Shown: positions 8,135 through 16,450 of the stretch, piece by piece
How the letters are laid out: the number at the start of each line of letters is the position of its first letter
Numbering within the stretch: position 1 is the stretch's first letter
Origin: Arenimonas sp.
Lineage (GTDB): Bacteria > Pseudomonadota > Gammaproteobacteria > Xanthomonadales > Xanthomonadaceae
Assembly (NCBI GenBank): GCA_026398695.1
Contig: JAPLSJ010000034.1
Span: 1-39,398 of the forward strand
DNA length: 39,398 nt
Reading direction: 5' to 3'
Translations under genes and position numbers: made by a program
Notes under the pieces: generated by a model
Told to the model about the DNA's origin: nothing
Seen by the model: the letters and a program-made list of their open reading frames with translations, nothing else
The model's database searches: none

Positions 8135-8146
8135 CTCTCGCCAGGC
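8091..8146 (+). other. attC-like recombination site B (best preserved)
   Basis: 56 bp. The outer box GCCCAGC (8091-8097) matches RYYYAAC at 6 of 7. Then come 6 bp, the inner arm TTCAGGCCGACGCC (8104-8117), loop TTC, inner arm GGCACGGCTTAA (8121-8132), 7 bp, and the outer box GCCAGGC (8140-8146, diverged from GTTRRRY). The inner arms form a hairpin with one A/C mismatch, one G/T pair and two unpaired top-strand bases, C8106 and A8113. These correspond to the extrahelical G and T of the folded bottom strand in known attC sites. The spacings (6 and 7 bp) equal those I recall for the aadA1 attC. Confidence 0.65.
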
Positions 8147-8172
8147 TTTTATCAAACACATCAGGACGTCAA

Positions 8173-8928
8173 ATGCACAGAATCGCCATTTGTACCTGCG
8201 TTTCAATCGTCCTGATGTTGACCGCTTGCAGCCCAGAGGAATCCAACAATCCCGCGGTCAGCACGGGCGCTCAACCCGTCGCGACGGCAACTGCAGTTCC
8301 AGCAACGGCGACGCCAGTCACGGGCAAGTATTCTGCGGAGATGGCGGACTTGGCTGCTACGCTCGAAAGAAAGGGCATTGCCGGTAAAGAAGCCGAATAC
8401 ATCATGGCTGGGTACGCTGCGTCCCTGGAACCCCCGGAACCCACCGTCCATCTGAGTCCGACCTTTGATGCTCCACCTACTCAGGCCGAGCTGGCCGAAG
8501 CGGCAGGATTGGACAACTCCTTCTTTGATACGCGTTCGCCACGACCCGCTTACCAGCCTGCGGAGACTATCGACCTGGCGACAGCCTCGCCACTGTCACT
8601 TTTCGAACGCGTCAAAGACGCTTGCCTACGTCAGAGCCAGACAGAGCTGTTCGCAACCTTCAGTTACAGCTTTCGCTGGGCTTTCAGCCGCATGCCGAAC
8701 TCAGATCGCATCCGCATGTTCGACGGGTATTGCAGGGAGCTCAGCGATCCTGACCTTGAGGACTATTTTCAAGGAAAACGCTTTTTCATAATGAAAAGCC
8801 GCTCTACCGAAAACGGTGTCCACAAGTCCATCCTGTGCTCCGTCCCCAGCGGGTCTCCGGATAGCGACTGTCATGGCGGCATGGATGTCGTGGTTGAGGA
8901 TGGCGTGTTGCAAAGGGATGAGTTCTAG
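8173..8928 (+). CDS. Orphan lipoprotein (cassette-like)
   Basis: 251 residues, family not recognised. A type II signal peptide has the lipobox LTAC, with the lipidated Cys at residue 19; Ser follows, which favours outer-membrane sorting. A Pro/Thr/Ala-rich linker (about 25-55) precedes a soluble domain with four Cys in its last 100 residues, probably disulphide-bonded in the periplasm. The ATG at 8173 is chosen over the longer open frame from 8038 because it has AGGA (8163-8166) at good spacing and a complete signal peptide, and because the extension would translate site B. GC is lower than in the flanking host genes. It sits between sites B and C as a cassette gene would. Confidence 0.75.
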   Translation: MHRIAICTCVSIVLMLTACSPEESNNPAVSTGAQPVATATAVPATATPVTGKYSAEMADLAATLERKGIAGKEAEYIMAGYAASLEPPEPTVHLSPTFDAPPTQAELAEAAGLDNSFFDTRSPRPAYQPAETIDLATASPLSLFERVKDACLRQSQTELFATFSYSFRWAFSRMPNSDRIRMFDGYCRELSDPDLEDYFQGKRFFIMKSRSTENGVHKSILCSVPSGSPDSDCHGGMDVVVEDGVLQRDEF

Positions 8929-9001
8929 ACCGACACTCGGTTGTTGACTAGTTTTCCCGTAGCCGGCGATAGTCCAAGCCCTCTGGCCAAGGCTGCCGCC
9001 A

Positions 9002-9092
9002 AGCCAACAATCCAAGCCGGCGACTGCCTCACCCGGCGTCGACTCCGGCCCAAACGCCCGCCTTCGGCGCGGCTTGACTCAAGGTGCTGACC
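9002..9092 (+). other. attC-like recombination site C (long or rearranged)
   Basis: The right half is well preserved: CGCC/GGCG arms round a TTC loop (9059-9069), CGGCTTGACTCAAGG (9070-9084) and outer box GCTGACC (9086-9092, 5 of 7 against GTTRRRY). A left half AGCCAACAATCCAAGCCGGCG (9002-9022) contains a near-RYYYAAC box and CAAGCCG, which pairs with CGGCTTG (9070-9076). The 36-bp insert between 9023 and 9058 makes it about 91 bp. A shorter 56-bp reading beginning near 9037 is also possible. It follows the lipoprotein gene stop by 73 bp and precedes the 9099 ATG by 6 bp. Confidence 0.45.
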
Positions 9093-9098
9093 ACTTCG

Positions 9099-9455
9099 AT
9101 GGCAATTCATCTCACGCTTGCAGTCGTCCTTGCAGCCGGCACCGCCGGGAAAGCTGAACTCTGCGCCGGAATGGTCCGGGACACCAAACCGGAAATGCAG
9201 ATCCATGAGTCGGACCTCGACCGTGCTTCCGCCGCCGAGGCCATCGAATGGCTGCGCGTCAATGTGGATCTGGGTACCTTGGACGGTGAGCGACAATCCG
9301 GCGCCATGAACAAGCTCAAGATCCTGAAGGGGCATGTGTTCCTGCAGCAGGTGCTGGCGGACCGCAGGAATTTCGGTCCGGACTCGGACTACGCTATCGG
9401 CTCCAAGGCATCGTTCTGCACCTGGCTTGCCAAAGAAGGTTTCTGGTACGACTAG
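9099..9455 (+). CDS. Small exported protein of unknown function
   Basis: 118 residues. The N-terminus is a signal peptide (MAIHLTLAVVLAAGTAGKA) with a probable cleavage site at AGKA/E near residue 19. The mature part is mostly helical, acidic at the start, and has one Cys pair (22 and near 107) that could form a disulphide. I do not recognise the family. The ATG at 9099 is preferred over GTG at 9084 because GTG lies inside attC-like site C and the ATG starts the signal peptide. No strong Shine-Dalgarno is visible. Its position right behind site C is that of a cassette gene, but no convincing attC follows it (9456-9542), so it may be the last cassette or a host gene. Confidence 0.65.
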   Translation: MAIHLTLAVVLAAGTAGKAELCAGMVRDTKPEMQIHESDLDRASAAEAIEWLRVNVDLGTLDGERQSGAMNKLKILKGHVFLQQVLADRRNFGPDSDYAIGSKASFCTWLAKEGFWYD

Positions 9456-9542
9456 GCGGGCGGGTGCCCACAGGCCTTGGCGCGCCACAGCCGCACGACG
9501 GGCCCACTCACGAAGTTCATGTCCAATTGACGAGGCTACCTC

Positions 9543-9968
9543 TTGAAGAGAACCATCCTCGCGGGACTTGCGTATTTTGCCATCGTGCTCGGCACGGGCT
9601 TCGTGCTTGGCGCGATCCGCGTTCCATTCCTGGTTCCGCGTTTCGGCGAGCGCTGGGCGGAGCTGGCGGAGATGCCCCTCATGGCCGCGGTGATTTTCCT
9701 CGCGGCGGGCTTCATCCTCCGGCGATTCCCTGAAATCCGCACACCCGCCCGTTCCCTGGCGGCGGGTGTTCTTGCGCTCGCGTTGACACTCTCTGCAGAG
9801 CTGGGCCTGGCGGTTGTCCTTCAAAGCCAGACGCTGGCGGATTTCATCCAGAGCCGTGACAAGGTTTCCGGCTCCGTTTACCTGGGCTTGCTGCTTGTCT
9901 TCGCGGTCATGCCCCGCCTTCGCCTCAGCAGCCATCACAGGCCCGAAGCGAATGGCGGCGTGGGCTGA
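9543..9968 (+). CDS. Small four-helix membrane protein
   Basis: 141 residues with four predicted transmembrane helices (about 6-25, 43-62, 72-90, 112-128) and a short polar C-terminus. It is a conserved-hypothetical type with no assigned function that I can name. The start is TTG at 9543, supported by GAGG (about 9532-9535) at 7-base spacing; no upstream ATG fits. GC and codon use match the host genes, not the island before it, so it probably marks the return to core chromosome. It converges on argH, whose stop lies 6 bases away, and no terminator fits between them. Confidence 0.7.
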   Translation: MKRTILAGLAYFAIVLGTGFVLGAIRVPFLVPRFGERWAELAEMPLMAAVIFLAAGFILRRFPEIRTPARSLAAGVLALALTLSAELGLAVVLQSQTLADFIQSRDKVSGSVYLGLLLVFAVMPRLRLSSHHRPEANGGVG

Positions 9969-9974
9969 CCCGCC

Positions 9975-11273
9975 TCAGGCCTGTACCGCGATTCCGGCCA
10001 GGCGCTGCTTCAGCGCCTCCAGCCCCAGCACCCCTGCCCCACCCGGCGACACCCGCGCATCCAGGCTGGCCTGCGCATCGGCGCCGGCCTTGGGCAGCGG
10101 CTCGACGGCGGCCAGGCGATAGGCCTCGCGGAACGGCATGCCGGCCACGGCCAGCTCCACGGCCTTGTCGGTGGCGTACATGCCGTCGTCGAACGCTTTC
10201 GCGAGACGGTCGGTACGCCAGGCCATGCCGCGCAGCAGGTTGGGCAGCAGGCCCAGTGCGCCCAGGCCGCGGCCGAAGGCGTGGTACAGCGCGCCCTTGG
10301 TGAACTGCAGGTCGCGGTGGTAGCCGGTGGGCAGGGACAGCAGCTGCTCGAGTTCGGTGCGCGAGGCGGCGATGCTGGCGTAGGTGGCCCGCATCAGCTC
10401 CACCAGGTCCGGGTTGCGCTTGTTGGGCATGATCGAGCTGCCGGTGGTGTACTGCGGCGGCAGCGTCACGAAGCCGAATTCGGCGGTGGTGAACAGGCTC
10501 AGGTCCCAGGCCAGGCGGCGCAGGTCGAGCACGGCGGCGCCGAGTGCGTCCACGGCGGCGATCTCGAACTTGCCGCGCGAAAGCTGCGCGTAGATCGGGC
10601 TCACCTGCATGCGCGCGAAGCCGAGCTCGCGCGTGCTGCCCTCGCGGTCCAGCGGCAGGTTCACGCCGTAGCCGGCGGCGGTGCCCAGCGGGTTCGCGTC
10701 GATCCAGTCATGCGCCTGGCCGGCGCGCACGGCGTTGTCGATGTAGGCCTCGGCGAAGCCGGCCCACCACATCGCGGTGGACGACACCACGGCGCGCTGC
10801 AGGTGGGTGTAGCCGGGCATCGGGATGGCCTCGGCCTCGGCGCGCTGCAGGCAGACTTCCGCCACTTCGCGGCACACGGCCTGCACTTCGCGCAGCTTGC
10901 GCTTGAGCCACAGGCGCGTGGCCACCAGCACCTGGTCGTTGCGGCTGCGGCCGGTGTGGATCTTGCGGCCCACGTCGCCCAGGCGCTCGACCAGGCGCGA
11001 TTCGATCGCCGAGTGGCAGTCTTCAAAGCGCTCGTCCAGCACGAAGGCGCCGCTGTGCAGGTCACCCGAGAGAACGCCCAGCTCGCGGCAAAGCGCCTCG
11101 CACTCATCGCCCGTGAGGATGCCGATGCGCGCCAGCCCGCGCGCGTGCGCGGCCGAGGCGGTGATGTCGTCCTGGATGAACTCTCGGTCCAGCACCACGT
11201 CGTCGCCGGCCAGGAAGGCCTGGATGCGGGCGTCGACTTCCACGCCGGGTTTCTGCCAAAGCAGCTCGCTCAT
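9975..11273 (-). CDS. argH: Argininosuccinate lyase
   Basis: Last step of arginine synthesis: argininosuccinate gives arginine and fumarate. It belongs to the fumarase/aspartase superfamily. Visible blocks are TGRSRNDQ (107-114), GYTHLQRA (154-161) and the flexible signature loop [12 protein letters not shown] (278-289) that carries the catalytic serine. 432 residues, slightly shorter than many ArgH. The ATG at 11273 overlaps the argC stop (ATGA), so translation is coupled. It is the last gene of the arginine cluster. The open frame upstream of this ATG lies inside argC. Confidence 0.96.
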   Translation of the reverse strand: MSELLWQKPGVEVDARIQAFLAGDDVVLDREFIQDDITASAAHARGLARIGILTGDECEALCRELGVLSGDLHSGAFVLDERFEDCHSAIESRLVERLGDVGRKIHTGRSRNDQVLVATRLWLKRKLREVQAVCREVAEVCLQRAEAEAIPMPGYTHLQRAVVSSTAMWWAGFAEAYIDNAVRAGQAHDWIDANPLGTAAGYGVNLPLDREGSTRELGFARMQVSPIYAQLSRGKFEIAAVDALGAAVLDLRRLAWDLSLFTTAEFGFVTLPPQYTTGSSIMPNKRNPDLVELMRATYASIAASRTELEQLLSLPTGYHRDLQFTKGALYHAFGRGLGALGLLPNLLRGMAWRTDRLAKAFDDGMYATDKAVELAVAGMPFREAYRLAAVEPLPKAGADAQASLDARVSPGGAGVLGLEALKQRLAGIAVQA

Positions 11274-12220
11274 GTCGGAATTCCCATCGTTTCGGGCAGG
11301 CCAAAGGCCAGGTTGAGGTTCTGCAGCGCCTGGGTGGCGGCGCCCTTTAGCAGGTTGTCGATCGTGCACACCACCACCAGCCGGTGGCCGTCGGCCGACA
11401 GCGTGAAGCCGCCCACTTCGGCGTCGTGGCGGTGGGCGATGCGGCTAACCCACGGCGCCTCGTCGGACACCCGCACCAGCGGCTCGCTGGCGTAGTGGCG
11501 GCGGTAGCGCTCGCGCACTTCTTCCAGGTCGAAGGCCTGCGCCAGGTGCAGGTTGGCCGTGAGCGTGATGCCGCGGAAATGCGGCGCCACGTGCGGCATG
11601 AATTCCACCGGGTGGCCCAGGCGGCGCGTCACCTCGCGCTCGTGGATGTGGCCGGTGAGCGCGTACGGCATCAGGTTGTCGCGCAGCTTGTCCGGGTCGT
11701 TCTTGTCCGAGGCACTGGTGCCGGCGCCGGAATAGCCCGACACGCCGAAGCACTGCACCGCGCCTGCCAGCGTGCCGCGCATCGGCGCCACCGCCAGCTG
11801 CATCGCGGTGGCGTAGCAGCCAGGGTTGCTGATGCGCCGCGCGCCCGCCGCCGAAGCGCGGGTGACTTCGGGCAGGCCGTAGTGCCAGGCGTCGTCGAAA
11901 CGGTAATCGGCCGACAGATCCACCACCACGGTATCCGGGGCCTGCGCATCGACTTCCGCCACGAACGGCGCGGCCATCGCGTTGGGCAAGGCCAACACCA
12001 GCGCATCGGCGCCCTGCCCGGCCGCCTGCGCCGCGTCCAGGTTGACGTACCGCAGTTCACCGGTGACGGACGGCTCGTGGTCGGCCAGCCGCTGCCCGAC
12101 GCGTTCGCGCGAGGACACGAAGCCGAGCTCGAAGCGCGGATGCGCCGCGACCAGCTTGATGAGCTCGGTGCCGACGTGCCCGCGGGCGCCGACCAGGCCG
12201 ATGCGGATCGGCGCGCTCAC
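11270..12220 (-). CDS. argC: N-acetyl-gamma-glutamyl-phosphate reductase
   Basis: NADPH-dependent reduction of N-acetylglutamyl phosphate to the semialdehyde, third step of arginine synthesis. The nucleotide fold [10 protein letters not shown] is at residues 8-17, and the catalytic Cys135 is within SNPGCYAT. The C-terminal domain contains HAPHFRG-like and GAATQALQN blocks. 316 residues. The start is GTG at 12220, overlapping the stop of the upstream GNAT gene (GTGA) and giving the N-terminus (M)[10 protein letters not shown]. It overlaps argH by 4 bases downstream. The longer frame upstream runs through the GNAT gene and is not coding. Confidence 0.95.
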   Translation of the reverse strand: MSAPIRIGLVGARGHVGTELIKLVAAHPRFELGFVSSRERVGQRLADHEPSVTGELRYVNLDAAQAAGQGADALVLALPNAMAAPFVAEVDAQAPDTVVVDLSADYRFDDAWHYGLPEVTRASAAGARRISNPGCYATAMQLAVAPMRGTLAGAVQCFGVSGYSGAGTSASDKNDPDKLRDNLMPYALTGHIHEREVTRRLGHPVEFMPHVAPHFRGITLTANLHLAQAFDLEEVRERYRRHYASEPLVRVSDEAPWVSRIAHRHDAEVGGFTLSADGHRLVVVCTIDNLLKGAATQALQNLNLAFGLPETMGIPT

Positions 12221-12822
12221 GGCCGCGCTCCACGCGCCAGGGTGAAGTCCAGGTGCGTCCGCACGGTCGGCCACTCGGTGTCGAGGATGGAATACACGCG
12301 CGTGTCGCGCAGGTGACCGTCGGGCATGCGCATCTGGCGGCGCAGGGTGCCGTCGTAGTGCGCACCCAGCCGCTCGATGGCGGCGCGGGAGGCATGGTTG
12401 AACTCGTGCGTGCGGAACTCCACGGCGGCGCAGCCCATCACCTCGAAGGCGTGGCCCAGCAGCAGGCGCTTGGCCTGGGTGTTGAGCGGCGTGCGCTGGG
12501 CGCGCCGGGCGTACCAGGTGAAGCCGATCTCCAGCCTCGGCAGGTCCGGCTCCATCCGGAAGTACCGCGTGCTGCCGACCACCTGGCCCGAGGCGTCGCG
12601 CACCACGAACGGCATCGCCGTGCCGGCATCGCGGTCGGCCAGCGCACGGGAGATGTAGTCGGCTACGGTGTTCGGGCCGGGCACCGACGTGTACCAGAGT
12701 TTCCACAGCTCGCCATCGGCGGCGGCGCGCACCAGCGCGTCGGCGTCGCCGGCCTGCAGGGGTTCCAGCGTGACGTGCTCGCCGCTGAGCGTGGGAGTGT
12801 TGGCCCAGGAAGTCATGGTCAT
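12217..12822 (-). CDS. GNAT N-acetyltransferase, RimJ/RimL type, in the arg cluster
   Basis: 201 residues. A GNAT fold of the RimJ/RimL type: strand-rich N-terminus ([19 protein letters not shown]), [10 protein letters not shown], an EIGFTWYAR segment before the acetyl-CoA loop, then [36 protein letters not shown] (given here as landmarks only). The ATG at 12822 overlaps the upstream stop (ATGA) and its own stop overlaps the argC GTG, so it is fully embedded in the operon. Xanthomonads keep a GNAT gene here as I remember, but its substrate is not known to me. It is not needed for the textbook pathway, because the acetylglutamate synthase activity is in the fused protein encoded upstream. Confidence 0.85.
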   Translation of the reverse strand: MTMTSWANTPTLSGEHVTLEPLQAGDADALVRAAADGELWKLWYTSVPGPNTVADYISRALADRDAGTAMPFVVRDASGQVVGSTRYFRMEPDLPRLEIGFTWYARRAQRTPLNTQAKRLLLGHAFEVMGCAAVEFRTHEFNHASRAAIERLGAHYDGTLRRQMRMPDGHLRDTRVYSILDTEWPTVRTHLDFTLARGARP

Positions 12823-14126
12823 CCCTTGAGCGTGGCCGGGCGGGCCAGGCAGTGGTCCACGGCGTAGCGGATCTGCTCCCAGCCTTCCAGGCCGTACCAG
12901 AACACGTTCCACTTCTCGCCCTTCAGGCAGCCGTCGGCCTCGTCGAAATAGAAGTCGTTCACCGGGTTGCCGGCACGGGCTCGCCAGAACAGCTGCTGCA
13001 TCTCGCCGCGCATCACCTGCCAGGCGGCACGGCCGAGGCCTTCGCCCTGCGCGTCGTCGCTGACGGCGAACTTGTCCAGGTGCGGGATGCCGTCCTCGAG
13101 CGTGATGATCAGCGCGGCCCGGTAGTGTTCGCTGAAGTAGGCCTTGTAGAGCTTGGTCTTCTCGAAATAATCGGGCGCCAGCTTGCGGCCGAAGCCCGAC
13201 TCCACCAGCGACTTGAGCCGCTTGAGGTCGAGCTTCTTCCACGACGTGACCGTGAGCACCTTCTCGCCGCGCCGCACCAGGGTGCCCGAGCCGCGGTGGG
13301 TGAACAGTTCCTTCGCCAGCTGGTCGGGCCGCGTGATCGACACCGAGCTCGAAGGCGGCAGCTCCATCAGCAGGTCGTGGATCTGCTCGATCTTCACCTT
13401 CATGCCCGAGTGCAGCCAGGGCTGGCGCAGCAGCTCGGCGTATTCGGTGCTCAGGTTTATCGAGTCGATCACCTGGCCGTCGCCGTCCAGCAGGCCGCCG
13501 GTGCCGGTGAGGAAGATGATCTTGTAGGGCTGCAGCGTCTTGACCAGCTCGTTGGCGGCCCAGTCGGCGTTGATGTTGAGGATCTGGCCGCCGGCGGTTT
13601 CACCCAGCGAAGCGATCACGGGAATGGAGCCAACCTTGATGGCGGCCTGGATGCTGGCCACGTGCACTGCGTCGACCTTGCCCACCAGCCCGTACTTGCG
13701 CTTGGAAAGATAGTCGCACTCGAACACGCCGGCGGTGATCGACGTGGCGCGCACGCCCTGGGCCTGCAGGGCCTCGACCAGGCGCAGGTTCTCCTGCTGC
13801 GACACCTGGCGCACGATCGCCAGGCCGGCCGGATCGGTCACGCGCAGGCCGTCCACGGTCTTCTTCTCGATCTTCGCGGCCTTCATGCGCTCGTCCACCT
13901 GCGGGCCGGCGCCGTGGATCACGATCGGCGTCAGGCCCACCTGCTGCAGGAACGACAGCGAAGACACCAGGGCTTCCAGGTCGTCGCGCAGGATGGCGCC
14001 GCCCACCTTCACCACGGCGAAGCGCGCGGCGTCGAGCTGCGAGAAGCGTTTGAGGTACTGCTGGATTTCCTTCGCGCTGCCCATGTTGGACAGCAGGCGG
14101 ACGATGGTGGTGCGCATCTCGGTCAT
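12819..14126 (-). CDS. argB: Bifunctional N-acetylglutamate synthase/kinase
   Basis: Fused enzyme for the first two steps of arginine synthesis: acetylation of glutamate and phosphorylation of N-acetylglutamate. The N-terminal amino-acid-kinase domain (about 1-285) contains [24 protein letters not shown] and [10 protein letters not shown]. The C-terminal GNAT-like domain (about 290-435) contains [33 protein letters not shown] and the [14 protein letters not shown] segment. This layout is that of the xanthomonad NAGS/K proteins, relatives of vertebrate NAGS. The ATG at 14126 ([12 protein letters not shown]) is chosen over 14168, which would overlap argE' by 32 bases. 435 residues. It overlaps the GNAT gene by 3 bases (ATGA). 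Confidence 0.93.
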   Translation of the reverse strand: MTEMRTTIVRLLSNMGSAKEIQQYLKRFSQLDAARFAVVKVGGAILRDDLEALVSSLSFLQQVGLTPIVIHGAGPQVDERMKAAKIEKKTVDGLRVTDPAGLAIVRQVSQQENLRLVEALQAQGVRATSITAGVFECDYLSKRKYGLVGKVDAVHVASIQAAIKVGSIPVIASLGETAGGQILNINADWAANELVKTLQPYKIIFLTGTGGLLDGDGQVIDSINLSTEYAELLRQPWLHSGMKVKIEQIHDLLMELPPSSSVSITRPDQLAKELFTHRGSGTLVRRGEKVLTVTSWKKLDLKRLKSLVESGFGRKLAPDYFEKTKLYKAYFSEHYRAALIITLEDGIPHLDKFAVSDDAQGEGLGRAAWQVMRGEMQQLFWRARAGNPVNDFYFDEADGCLKGEKWNVFWYGLEGWEQIRYAVDHCLARPATLKG

Positions 14127-14136
14127 GGCGGTGGCT

Positions 14137-15228
14137 TCAACCCAGGAGTCGTTGGTAATGGGCGGCAACGGTGGCGAGCTGGTCCAGCCCGACCCACTCG
14201 TCGGCGGTATGGGCCTGGGCGATGTCGCCCGGGCCGTAGACGAAGGCGGTGAGGCCCGCCTGCGAGAACAGCGACGCCTCGGTCCAGAAGTCCACGGCGT
14301 TGCCGATCGGCAGGCCGAGCTCGTCGGCCAGGTCGCGCGCGGCGAGCCGGCGCTCCTCCGCCCGGGCCACGTCGCCCGAGGGCAGCGAGGGGCCGGTGAA
14401 CGTGACCTCGTAGGAGTCGAGCAGGCCCGCCGGCGCGAAGCCGCGGAACAGCTCGTGCAGCGCCTCCGGCGACTGCGAGGGCAGCGGCCGGAAACCGAAG
14501 CGCAGTTCGGCGCTGGGCGCGATCATGTTGGCCTTGATGCCGCCCTCCACGCGCCCGATGTTGAAGCGCAGGCCCGTCAGGCCGCCGAAGCGCAGGTGGT
14601 CCTGTTCCTCGACGAAGTCCAGTGCCCGGCCACCCCAGCGGATGGCGGCGTGCAGGGCGCTGTTCACGCGCGCCTGCTGGCCGGACGCATGCCCGGCGTG
14701 GCCGCGGAACTTCATCAGCACCGAGCTGATGCCGCGGTGCGCCAGCACCGCCTCGCCCATCGTCGGCTCGGCCACGATGGCGGCTTCGAAGCCGTGTTTT
14801 CCGGCCAGGAAGGCGGCGATGCAGCGCGGGTCGTTGGCCTCTTCGTCGGTGGTGAACAGGAAGGCCGCGTCGCCCGTGGTGGCCCTCGCCGCCGCCACCA
14901 GGCCCGCCGCGGCACCCTTGATGTCGCAGGCGCCGAGCGCGATGGCGCGGTCGGCCGTCACGCGCAGCACGTGCGGGTCGGCGGTCCAGGCCGGCGAGCC
15001 GGGGACGGTGTCGAGGTGCACGTTGAACACGTGCCTGGGCGAACCGCGCACCGCCAGCATCGAGACCGCCCCGGCGCCGTGGTCGGTGACGGTGATCTGG
15101 AAGCCGTGCAGCTGCGAGCGCAGGTAGTCGAAGATGCCGCCCGTGCCGATCTCGCGCGGCGGGTTGCGGGTGTCGAACGACACCAGCTTTTCCAGATGGC
15201 CCAGGACCTCGGGCAACAGTGTGCTCAT
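14137..15228 (-). CDS. argE': N-acetyl-L-citrulline deacetylase (ArgE/DapE family)
   Basis: Zinc/cobalt-dependent M20-family deacetylase. Metal-ligand blocks are H71-x-D73 (NVHLDTVP), D102 (ACDIKGA), E129-E130 (FTTDEEAND), E154 (VAEPT) and a late His in AQAHTADEW. 363 residues, the length of the xanthomonad enzyme. Beside an acetylornithine transcarbamylase its substrate should be N-acetylcitrulline, giving citrulline for ArgG. The sequence alone cannot separate this from acetylornithine deacetylase, so the call rests on the neighbour. The ATG at 15228 is 1 base after the argG stop, and the downstream gene starts 10 bases after its stop. Confidence 0.9.
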   Translation of the reverse strand: MSTLLPEVLGHLEKLVSFDTRNPPREIGTGGIFDYLRSQLHGFQITVTDHGAGAVSMLAVRGSPRHVFNVHLDTVPGSPAWTADPHVLRVTADRAIALGACDIKGAAAGLVAAARATTGDAAFLFTTDEEANDPRCIAAFLAGKHGFEAAIVAEPTMGEAVLAHRGISSVLMKFRGHAGHASGQQARVNSALHAAIRWGGRALDFVEEQDHLRFGGLTGLRFNIGRVEGGIKANMIAPSAELRFGFRPLPSQSPEALHELFRGFAPAGLLDSYEVTFTGPSLPSGDVARAEERRLAARDLADELGLPIGNAVDFWTEASLFSQAGLTAFVYGPGDIAQAHTADEWVGLDQLATVAAHYQRLLG

Positions 15229-15229
15229 G

Positions 15230-16432
15230 TCAGTCCTTGCGGTTCACTTCGGCCCACAGCGTGCTGCTCATGCCGAACAGGCGGATGAAGCCCTCGGCTT
15301 CGGCCACGCCCCAGTCGGCCGACTGGGCGTAAGTGGCGCCCTTGGCGTTGAGCAGGTGCGGCGAGCGCACGGCCACGGCGTCCACGCGGGCGCCCTGGGT
15401 CTCGATCACCACCTCGCCGTTCACGCAGGACTGGCTCGAGCGCAGGAAGGCCTCCAGGTCGGTCTTGAGCGGGTCGTTGTAGAAGCCCTCGTACACCAGC
15501 TCCACCCACTTGCGCGCCACTTCGGGCTTGAAGCGGTTCTGGTGCTTGGTGAGCACCGCCTCTTCCAGCGCGCGGTGCGCGGCGAGCAGTGCGGCCAGAC
15601 CAGGGGCTTCGAAGATGATGCGGCCCTTGAGCCCGATGGTGGTGTCGCCGGTGTACATGCCGCGACCCACGCCGTACTTGGCGAACAGGCCGTTGAGCTT
15701 GGCCAGCAGCGCCGCGCCGGGCATGGCCACGCCGTCCAGCGCCACCGCCTCGCCGTGTTCGAAGCGCAGCGTCACGCGCAGCGGCGCGGCCGGCCACTCG
15801 GCGCGCGGGGCGCACCAGCCGCGGGCGCCTTCGCCCGGGGCTTCCCAGCGGTCGATCTCGCCGCCCGACATGGTCAGGCCCAGCAGGTTCTCGTTGATGG
15901 TGTAGGCCTTCTGCTTGGCCCGCACCTCGAAGCCGCGTTCTTCCAGGTACGCCTGTTCGTAGGCGCGGGTCTGGGTGTGCTCTTTCTGGATCTCGCGGAT
16001 CGGCGCCACGATCTGATAGTCGCCGGCCGACTTCACCGCCAGGTCGAAGCGCACCTGGTCGTTGCCCATGCCGGTGCAGCCGTGGCCGATGGCGCGGGTG
16101 CCGATCTCGGCCGCGCGCTTGAGCGCCGCGTCCACGATCAGGTAGCGGTCGGACACCAGCAGCGGGTACTGGCCCTGGTAGCCCTCGCCCGCCATCACGA
16201 AGGGCTTCACGAAACCGTCCCAGATGGCCGGGCCACCGTCCACGGTGACGTGGCTCGCGGCGCCCAGCTCGGCCGCGCGCGCCTCGATGTAGGCGCGCTC
16301 CTCGGCGTCCACGCCGCCGGTGTCGGCGAACACGGTGTGCACCGCCCAGCCGCGCTCCTGCAGCCAGGGAATGCAGAAGCTGGTGTCGAGGCCACCGGAG
16401 AAGGCGAGGACGATGTCTTTCTTGTCGGTCAT
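15230..16432 (-). CDS. argG: Argininosuccinate synthase
   Basis: ATP-dependent joining of citrulline and aspartate. The PP-loop AFSGGLDTS is near residues 9-17. The family blocks [31 protein letters not shown] and YTINENLLG are present, and the last part has [19 protein letters not shown]. 400 residues, normal for ArgG. The start is ATG at 16432, 18 bases after the argF' stop. It takes the citrulline made by the deacetylase encoded immediately downstream. Part of the seven-gene arginine cluster. Confidence 0.95.
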   Translation of the reverse strand: MTDKKDIVLAFSGGLDTSFCIPWLQERGWAVHTVFADTGGVDAEERAYIEARAAELGAASHVTVDGGPAIWDGFVKPFVMAGEGYQGQYPLLVSDRYLIVDAALKRAAEIGTRAIGHGCTGMGNDQVRFDLAVKSAGDYQIVAPIREIQKEHTQTRAYEQAYLEERGFEVRAKQKAYTINENLLGLTMSGGEIDRWEAPGEGARGWCAPRAEWPAAPLRVTLRFEHGEAVALDGVAMPGAALLAKLNGLFAKYGVGRGMYTGDTTIGLKGRIIFEAPGLAALLAAHRALEEAVLTKHQNRFKPEVARKWVELVYEGFYNDPLKTDLEAFLRSSQSCVNGEVVIETQGARVDAVAVRSPHLLNAKGATYAQSADWGVAEAEGFIRLFGMSSTLWAEVNRKD

Positions 16433-16450
16433 TTCGTCGGATTCCAGGGG

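Larger units (their letters stand above)
6966..9455 (+). mobile_element. Putative integrase-less integron cassette cluster
   Basis: This stretch contains orphan small genes and gene fragments, all on the plus strand, separated by three sites that share one core (TTCGGC, two variable bases, GGCTYRA) at 7186-7200, 8118-8132 and 9063-9077. Two of the sites have the exact spacing of a short attC. Core-to-core distances are about 932 and 945 bp, the size of gene cassettes. By eye the GC content is clearly lower than in the flanking genes. The left edge is abrupt, directly at the DUF3999 stop. No intI gene or attI site lies in the window, so this would be a cluster of attC sites lacking an integrase, or the far end of a longer array elsewhere. 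The right boundary is uncertain. Confidence 0.55.

Noticed and set aside
8038-8172. N-terminal extension of the lipoprotein gene
   Set aside because: It would translate the attC-like site, and the real start at 8173 has a ribosome site and a complete lipoprotein signal peptide.
9456-9542. A possible fourth attC site after the 9099 gene, with GTGCCCAC and GGGCCCAC boxes
   Set aside because: No TTCGGC/GGCTT core, and the spacing does not fit. The boxes are probably chance in GC-rich DNA.
6966-9968. An integron integrase or transposase inside the island
   Set aside because: None of the frames on either strand shows tyrosine-recombinase or transposase motifs.
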